Source: Phytohabitans sp036906915 (GTDB lineage Bacteria > Actinomycetota > Actinomycetes > Mycobacteriales > Micromonosporaceae). From it: 43,954 nucleotides of DNA. Below the pieces are notes generated by a model. That model was not told the origin of the DNA, made no database searches, and saw only the letters and a program-made list of their open reading frames with translations. The stretch covers positions 1-43,954 of the forward strand of contig NZ_JBAKHX010000068.1 of assembly GCF_036906915.1 (NCBI RefSeq), given 5' to 3'. The translations under genes and the position numbers were made by a program. Below are positions 39,453 through 43,954 of this stretch, piece by piece; within the stretch, counting starts at the first letter, position 1, and every line of letters starts with the position of its first letter.

Positions 39453-40978
39453 CCCCGACCGTTACGCCTCACCGGCCCCGCCAACGGGTCGGGCGAGACG
39501 GCTTCCTCCAGCTACTGCACGCGGAATGGACCAAGTTCCGGACGGTTCCGGGATGGGTGACCGGCACGGTGGTGGCGGCACTGCTGGTGGTGCTGGTCGC
39601 CCTGCTCACCGGGGTCAGCAGCAATCAGAAGGGCTCACCACCCGTTCCGATCGGACCGGGCGGTGAACCGGTTACCGACAGTTTCTACTTCGTGCACCAG
39701 CCGCTGGCCGAAGACGGCAGCATCACTGTCGCCGTTTCCGCGCTCGAAAGCAGCATCCCCAAGGGCCTCGAGGACCTGCGGCCCGGCATCGTGCCGTGGG
39801 CGAAGGCCGGGCTCATCGTCAAGCAGAGCACCCGTCCGGGATCACCCTACGCGGCGATTATGGCCACCAGCGGCCACGGCGTAAGGATGCAGGACAACTA
39901 CGTCAACGACACGGCCGGACCCCCCGGCCCGGTCTCCGCCGAGTCGCCCCGTTGGCTGCGGCTGGACCGCTCGGGCGACACGATCACCGGCTACGCCTCC
40001 ACCGACGGTACGAACTGGGCCAAGGTGGGCGCCGCGGAGGTGAGCGGGCTGGGATCGACCGTGCAGGTCGGGCTGTTCGTCGCGTCTCCGCAGGCCGTGG
40101 AGGGCCGGGGCACGACCAGCAGCGTGTCGACGGCCGCCTTCGGGGACCTTCGTCTCCAAGGGGGCTGGACCGATGGCGAGTGGACCGGTGAGCAGATCGG
40201 AGCCCACTCACCCACCTTCGCCGGCTTCCCGGGCAATAGGTCGGGTTCGTTCACCCAGTCCGGCGGCCGGTTCACGGTGACCGGCGCCGGCGACATAGCG
40301 CCCGCCGCCCGCTATTCCTTGCCGGCTGCCGGCACCCTCAAAGACATCCTCACCGGCACGTTCGCCGCGCTGATCGCGGTGATCGTCGTGGGGGCGCTGT
40401 TCATCACCACGGAATACCGGAGGAACCTGATCCACGTCACCCTGGCCGCCAGCCCGAGACGGGGCCGGGTGCTGCTGGCCAAGGCAATCGTGCTGGGAGC
40501 CGTCACCTTCGTCGCCGGGCTGGCGGGAGCGGTCCTCGCGGTACCGCTCGGCGAGCGGCTCTCCCGGGCCAACGGCGTGTACCTGTTCCCGGTGACCTAC
40601 TCGACCGAACTGCGAGTGGCACTCGGAACCGCGGCGCTGCTCGCGACCGCCTCGATCCTGGCCCTTTCCGTCGGCGCCATCATCCGGAACAGCGCCAGCG
40701 CGGTCACCACCGTCATCGTGGCCATCGTGCTGCCCTACCTCCTGATAGCCAACCCGTTCATGCCGGTGAGCGTGGCGAACTGGCTGACCCGGGTAACGCC
40801 GGCCGCGGCCTTCGCCGTCCAGCAGACGCTTGTGCAGTACCCCCAGGTCGCAAACCCCTACACGCCGTACAACGGTTACTACCCGCTGGCGCCGTGGGCC
40901 GGGCTCGCCGTACTGGCCGGCTACGCGGTGGTCAGCCTGGCCGTAGCAGCCTTCCTTATGCACAGGAGGGACGCATGA
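39449..40978 (+). CDS. ABC-2 permease with an extracellular DUF1349-like insertion
   Basis: A 509-residue permease, about twice the usual 250. After the LLHAEWTKFRTVPGW motif and span 1 (about 36-56) comes an outside domain of about 250 residues. Its part from roughly 70 to 235 follows the concanavalin-like DUF1349 pattern: WAKAGLIVKQ, HGVRMQDNY, PRWLRLDRSGDTITGYASTD, VQVGLFVASP. Five further spans follow from about residue 300. GTG 39449 overlaps the ATPase stop by four bases. The insertion could bind a carbohydrate or an envelope ligand, making the permease a sensor as well as a transporter; this is inference. Confidence 0.82.
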   Translation: MTPTVTPHRPRQRVGRDGFLQLLHAEWTKFRTVPGWVTGTVVAALLVVLVALLTGVSSNQKGSPPVPIGPGGEPVTDSFYFVHQPLAEDGSITVAVSALESSIPKGLEDLRPGIVPWAKAGLIVKQSTRPGSPYAAIMATSGHGVRMQDNYVNDTAGPPGPVSAESPRWLRLDRSGDTITGYASTDGTNWAKVGAAEVSGLGSTVQVGLFVASPQAVEGRGTTSSVSTAAFGDLRLQGGWTDGEWTGEQIGAHSPTFAGFPGNRSGSFTQSGGRFTVTGAGDIAPAARYSLPAAGTLKDILTGTFAALIAVIVVGALFITTEYRRNLIHVTLAASPRRGRVLLAKAIVLGAVTFVAGLAGAVLAVPLGERLSRANGVYLFPVTYSTELRVALGTAALLATASILALSVGAIIRNSASAVTTVIVAIVLPYLLIANPFMPVSVANWLTRVTPAAAFAVQQTLVQYPQVANPYTPYNGYYPLAPWAGLAVLAGYAVVSLAVAAFLMHRRDA

Positions 40979-41751
40979 GATCAGCCCTGCACGCGGAGTG
41001 GACGAAGATACGGACCGTCGCCAGTCCTTTGTGGCTGCTGCTCGGCATGATCGCGGCGACAGTGGCCCTCAGCGCAGGGGCGACCTCGGTGGTGACCTGC
41101 GTGCCCGCTGGCTGCGGCGGCGATATGACCAAGCTCAGCCTCATCGGCGTCACGCTCGGCCAGGCGCTGGCCGCCATCGTGGCCGTGCTGGTCATCAGCG
41201 GCGAGTACAGCTCAGGCATGATCCGCACTACTCTGACGGCGATGCCGCATCGGACCACCGTCTTCGCGGCCAAGGCCATCACACTCACCGGCGTCGTAGC
41301 CGTCGCCGGAACCACCGCGGTTCTCGGATCGCTGCTGGCCGGGCGGCTCATCCTGCCCGGCCACGGCTTCACCGCTGCCCGCGGCCACCCGGCCCTGTCC
41401 CTCACCGACGGGCCAACACTGCGCGCGACCGCTGGGTCGATCCTCTACCTGACCCTGATCGCCCTGCTCAGCCTCGGCATCGCCGCCATCGTCCGGAGCT
41501 CCGCGACCAGCATCGGGATCATCCTCGGCCTGCTCTACCTTCTCCCCATCGTCTCCCAGGTGATCGGCGATCCGCACTGGCAGCGCCGGCTAGAGCAGAT
41601 AGGACCGATGAGCGCCGGGCTCGCCATCCAGGCCACCACCGATCTCCACAGCCTGCCCCTCAGCCCGTGGGCTGGTCTTGGCGTCACCGCCGGGTGGGCC
41701 GCGGCCGCGCTCGTGGCCGGCGGCCTGCTGCTACGCATGCGCGACGCCTAG
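40975..41751 (+). CDS. ABC-2 permease
   Basis: A 258-residue permease of the same family but without the insertion: LHAEWTKIRTVASPLW start, six spans, and GEYSSGMIRTTLTAMPHR after span 2. ATG 40975 overlaps the previous stop by four bases, with AGGAGGG at 40964-40970. It presumably pairs with the large permease and the ATPase as one exporter. The short outside loop contains CVPAGC, a possible disulfide. Confidence 0.85.
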   Translation: MRSALHAEWTKIRTVASPLWLLLGMIAATVALSAGATSVVTCVPAGCGGDMTKLSLIGVTLGQALAAIVAVLVISGEYSSGMIRTTLTAMPHRTTVFAAKAITLTGVVAVAGTTAVLGSLLAGRLILPGHGFTAARGHPALSLTDGPTLRATAGSILYLTLIALLSLGIAAIVRSSATSIGIILGLLYLLPIVSQVIGDPHWQRRLEQIGPMSAGLAIQATTDLHSLPLSPWAGLGVTAGWAAAALVAGGLLLRMRDA

Positions 41752-41840
41752 AGCTACCCAGCGACGCCAGCGCTGGAGCCGGTATGGGTATGTGCGGGAT
41801 GCACGGTTTCGTCGTGCCGGAGCCGGGTAGGTCTCCGACC

Positions 41841-42131
41841 ATGAGGACCACGTGGAAAGCGAAGGAAAAGCACGGCGAGCTCACCCAGCGTTCGGACCTA
41901 CCGGACTCGGTGTTCGCATTCCCGGACAAGCGTAAGGAACCGCTTACCGACGCCGATCACGTGCGCAACGCGCTCGCCAGGTTCGATCAGGTCCAGGACG
42001 TGACCGACGCCGAACGCGATCTGGCCTTCGCCAACATCCTGGCGGCCGCCAAGCACTACGACGTCGACGTCGCGGAGACCGACTGGCACCAGCTGGGCAA
42101 GCGCCCCCATACCCCGAACTCCGCCCAGTAG
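41841..42131 (+). CDS. DUF6582 domain-containing protein
   Basis: A 96-residue soluble protein matching DUF6582: SDLPDSVFAFPDKRKEPLTD, then HVRNALARFDQV and a helical ANILAAAKHYDVDV...WHQLGK end. I favour ATG 41841 because homology starts there; ATG 41784, with GGAG nearby, would add a 19-residue Met/Cys-rich extension. It follows the exporter by 89 bases on the same strand. The function is unknown. Confidence 0.75.
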   Translation: MRTTWKAKEKHGELTQRSDLPDSVFAFPDKRKEPLTDADHVRNALARFDQVQDVTDAERDLAFANILAAAKHYDVDVAETDWHQLGKRPHTPNSAQ

Positions 42132-42172
42132 GGACAAACCTTCGCTCGAACAGACGCGGTCTCCGGTAGGCG

Positions 42173-43192
42173 TCAGGCGGGGAAGGTGTGGGCCGGGCCA
42201 CGGACGGTGACGGTCACCTCGTCGCCCGTGGTAACCGCGGGGGTGGTGTCGAGGACGCGGGCGGTCACCCGGGTGCCGTCGGAGAGCTGGAGCTGCACGA
42301 GCGCGTCGTGGCCGTGGAAGTCGTGCCGCACCACGGTGGCCGCCACGCCGCCGCCGTTGGCCGATATCCGCAACTGCTCGGGGCGTAGCAGGACGATGTG
42401 GAGGCCCTCCCGCGCCGGGCCGCGCAGCGCGATCCGGCCCAGCGCGGTCGCCGCCCCGGCATCGTCCACTGTGGCCGGCAACAGTACGGCCTCGCCGACG
42501 AAGCCGGCAACCCACTGGTTGGCGGGTTCCCGGTACACGGCGGCGGGTGGCCCGTACTGGATGATCCGGCCGGCGTTCATGACGGCGACCTGGTCGGCCA
42601 TCGACAGCGCCTCGCCCTGGTCGTGGGTGACCAGCAGCGCGGTGGCGCCGTCGGCGTGCAGGGCCTGCCGCACGTCGCGGCGTACGTCGCCGCGCAGCCC
42701 GGCGTCGAGGGCGCTGAACGGCTCGTCGAGCAGCACCAGCGGCGGGCGCGGAGCGAGCGCGCGGGCCACCGCGACGCGTTGCTGCTGGCCGCCGGAGAGC
42801 TGGTGTGGCATCCGGTCGCCGTATCCGGGCAGCCCGACCAGTTCCAGTACCTCGTCGATCCGGCCGGAGCGGCGGGCCGTGCGGTCGAGCCCGAATCCGA
42901 CGTTGGCCGCCACGCTCAGGTGCGGGAACAGCGCGCCCTCCTGCGGCACGACCGCGACGCGGCGGCGGTGCGGCGGCACGTGCAGGCCGGCCCCGGCGAC
43001 CCGGCGGCCGTTCACGGCGATCGATCCACCGTGGACGTGCTCGAAACCGGCGACGGAGCGCAGCAGCGTGGTCTTGCCGCAGCCGGACGGGCCGAGCACG
43101 GCGACCAGCGTGCCGGCGGGGACGTCGAGGTCGACGCCGTCGAGGGCGACCACGTCTCCGTAGGACTTGCGCAGGTCCGCGACCGACAGCAT
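42173..43192 (-). CDS. ABC importer ATPase, FbpC type (iron(III)/related)
   Basis: A 339-residue ATPase: Walker A GPSGCGKT (34-41), signature LSGGQQQRVAVARAL, Walker B LVLLDEPFSALD, H-loop LLVTHDQGEA, and a C-terminal TOBE region (about 235-339, with LHIVLLRPEQLRI) as in FbpC/PotA/CysA. HVPPHRRRVAVVPQEGALFPHL is typical of FbpC. ATG 43192 overlaps the permease stop (TGATG). It works with the permease that runs off the right edge. Iron(III), thiamine or phosphonate-type substrates are all used by close relatives; FbpC is the best match. Confidence 0.82.
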   Translation of the reverse strand: MLSVADLRKSYGDVVALDGVDLDVPAGTLVAVLGPSGCGKTTLLRSVAGFEHVHGGSIAVNGRRVAGAGLHVPPHRRRVAVVPQEGALFPHLSVAANVGFGLDRTARRSGRIDEVLELVGLPGYGDRMPHQLSGGQQQRVAVARALAPRPPLVLLDEPFSALDAGLRGDVRRDVRQALHADGATALLVTHDQGEALSMADQVAVMNAGRIIQYGPPAAVYREPANQWVAGFVGEAVLLPATVDDAGAATALGRIALRGPAREGLHIVLLRPEQLRISANGGGVAATVVRHDFHGHDALVQLQLSDGTRVTARVLDTTPAVTTGDEVTVTVRGPAHTFPA

Positions 43193-43954
43193 CACACGCC
43201 TCCCCGGACGCTCAGGAACCAGGTGGGCACCGCGGCGAGGCCGACCAGCAGCGCGGCGTAGGGCGCGGCGGCGGCGTACGAGGCGGTGGAGGTGTGCGTC
43301 CACAGCTCGGTGGCGAGGGTGTCCATGCCCGTCGGGCGCAACAGCAGCGTCGCGGGCAGCTCCTTCATGCAGGTGAGGAACACGAGCGCCGCGCCGGCGG
43401 CGATGCCGGGCAGGGTCAGCGGCAGGGTGACCGTGCGGAAGACCCTGGCTGGGCCCCGGCCGAGCGATCGGGCGACCTCCTCCAGGGCGGGCGGCGACTG
43501 GGCCGCCGCGCCCGCGACGGCGCCGACGGCCAGGGGCAGGAACAGCGTCGCGTACGCCAGCGCGAGCAGCCAGACGCTCTGGTACAGCGGGTACGCGACG
43601 TTGATGCCGAAGAACACCAGCGACAGCCCGATGACGACGCCGGGCAGGGCGTGCGCGACGTAGGTCAGCCGGTCGAGCAGCGTCGCCAGCGGACCGGGTG
43701 CGCGTGCGGTCAGCAGCCCGACGGGCAGGGCCAGCACCATGGTGAGCAGCGCGCCGGACAGGGAGACAGCCAGGGAGTTGCCGGCGGCGGTGGCGATCTC
43801 GGTCAGCGACCCGGGCCGCGACACACCCTCGGCCAGCCGCCGCGCGAGACTCGCCGCCGGTACCCCCAAGGCCAGCGCGGCGACGGCGGCGAGCGCGGCC
43901 GCGGCCGGCCAGCGGGCCGCGCGCAGCGGGAGGCGGATCGGCGGCCGCCCGGCG
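43192..43954 (-). CDS. ABC importer permease, FbpB type (partial, cut by right edge)
   Basis: The C-terminal 253 residues of a permease whose start lies beyond the window; the frame stays open to base 43954. The visible part has about six spans and the EAA loop EEVARSLGRGPARVFRTVTL. It also has MKELPATLLLRPTGMDTLAT, highly typical of FbpB/ThiP iron and thiamine permeases. Such proteins usually hold two copies of a six-span unit in about 530 residues; this is the second unit. It overlaps the ATPase start. Confidence 0.82.
   Translation of the reverse strand, partial: AGRPPIRLPLRAARWPAAAALAAVAALALGVPAASLARRLAEGVSRPGSLTEIATAAGNSLAVSLSGALLTMVLALPVGLLTARAPGPLATLLDRLTYVAHALPGVVIGLSLVFFGINVAYPLYQSVWLLALAYATLFLPLAVGAVAGAAAQSPPALEEVARSLGRGPARVFRTVTLPLTLPGIAAGAALVFLTCMKELPATLLLRPTGMDTLATELWTHTSTASYAAAAPYAALLVGLAAVPTWFLSVRGGV

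Noticed and set aside
1..43954. CRISPR arrays, rRNA and tRNA genes
   Set aside because: No regularly spaced repeats, no rRNA-like conserved blocks and no cloverleaf with T-loop and CCA-end features were recognised by eye. A tRNAscan-type search could still find a diverged tRNA.

Overview
The window is high-GC actinomycete chromosome, most likely from a filamentous, mycothiol-producing group such as Micromonosporaceae. Supporting signs are frequent GTG starts, ATGA/GTGA gene overlaps, a split homologue of the mycothiol-dependent nitroreductase, a GarA-like FHA domain, a HelR-type RNA polymerase ATPase with an upstream rifamycin-associated element, and a CebR-type operator. The genus is an inference, not a measurement.

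Layout. 1-1400 is eroded: a gene start cut by the left edge, an intact Nudix hydrolase, a YdeI tail, an internally deleted VOC-family gene and a probable frameshifted gene. 1525-3206 holds two tandem paralogous secreted proteins. 3482-4481 (minus) holds a 34-residue membrane peptide and a protein fusing a BFN/DUF151 domain to a GarA-like FHA domain. 4956-8991 holds a PlsB-type acyltransferase, a 2H-phosphoesterase-like protein and a GT4 glycosyltransferase, followed by gene debris at 9008-9360.

10153-18663 is a nested mobile element. An IS21-family element (istA, istB, a small ORF and an APH-type kinase gene as passenger) has inserted into a DsbA-family nitroreductase gene. It left a 7-bp target duplication (10146-10152 and 18664-18670), and joining the two halves through one copy restores an in-frame DPSCPYTW active-site region. 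A second element at 12119-16577 has in turn landed inside istA. It carries two tyrosine recombinases of the Tn554 TnpA/TnpB type and a class I methyltransferase, and is bounded by 12-bp inverted repeats. istA, istB and the second recombinase all carry reading-frame lesions, so the assembly looks dead.

18751-26365 is mixed: a DUF3500 protein, a MocR-type remnant, a SigG-like sigma factor divergent from a SnoaL-like protein, an ECF sigma with a CU044_5270-type partner, a Sua5/YciO protein, an APH-type kinase, a methyltransferase and an AbfB-domain membrane protein. 26608-32055 is one tight operon for a family-5 (peptide/nickel type) ABC importer plus a GNAT enzyme, preceded by a Zur-like palindrome. 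32154-33803 is a secreted metalloprotease with a CBM2 domain and a near-perfect CebR operator. 33912-36330 is helR with a 50-residue upstream gene and a rifamycin-associated element. 36544-41751 is a two-component system divergent from a three-gene ABC exporter, one permease of which has a DUF1349-like extracellular insertion. The window ends with a DUF6582 protein and the ATPase and part of the permease of an iron(III)-type importer.
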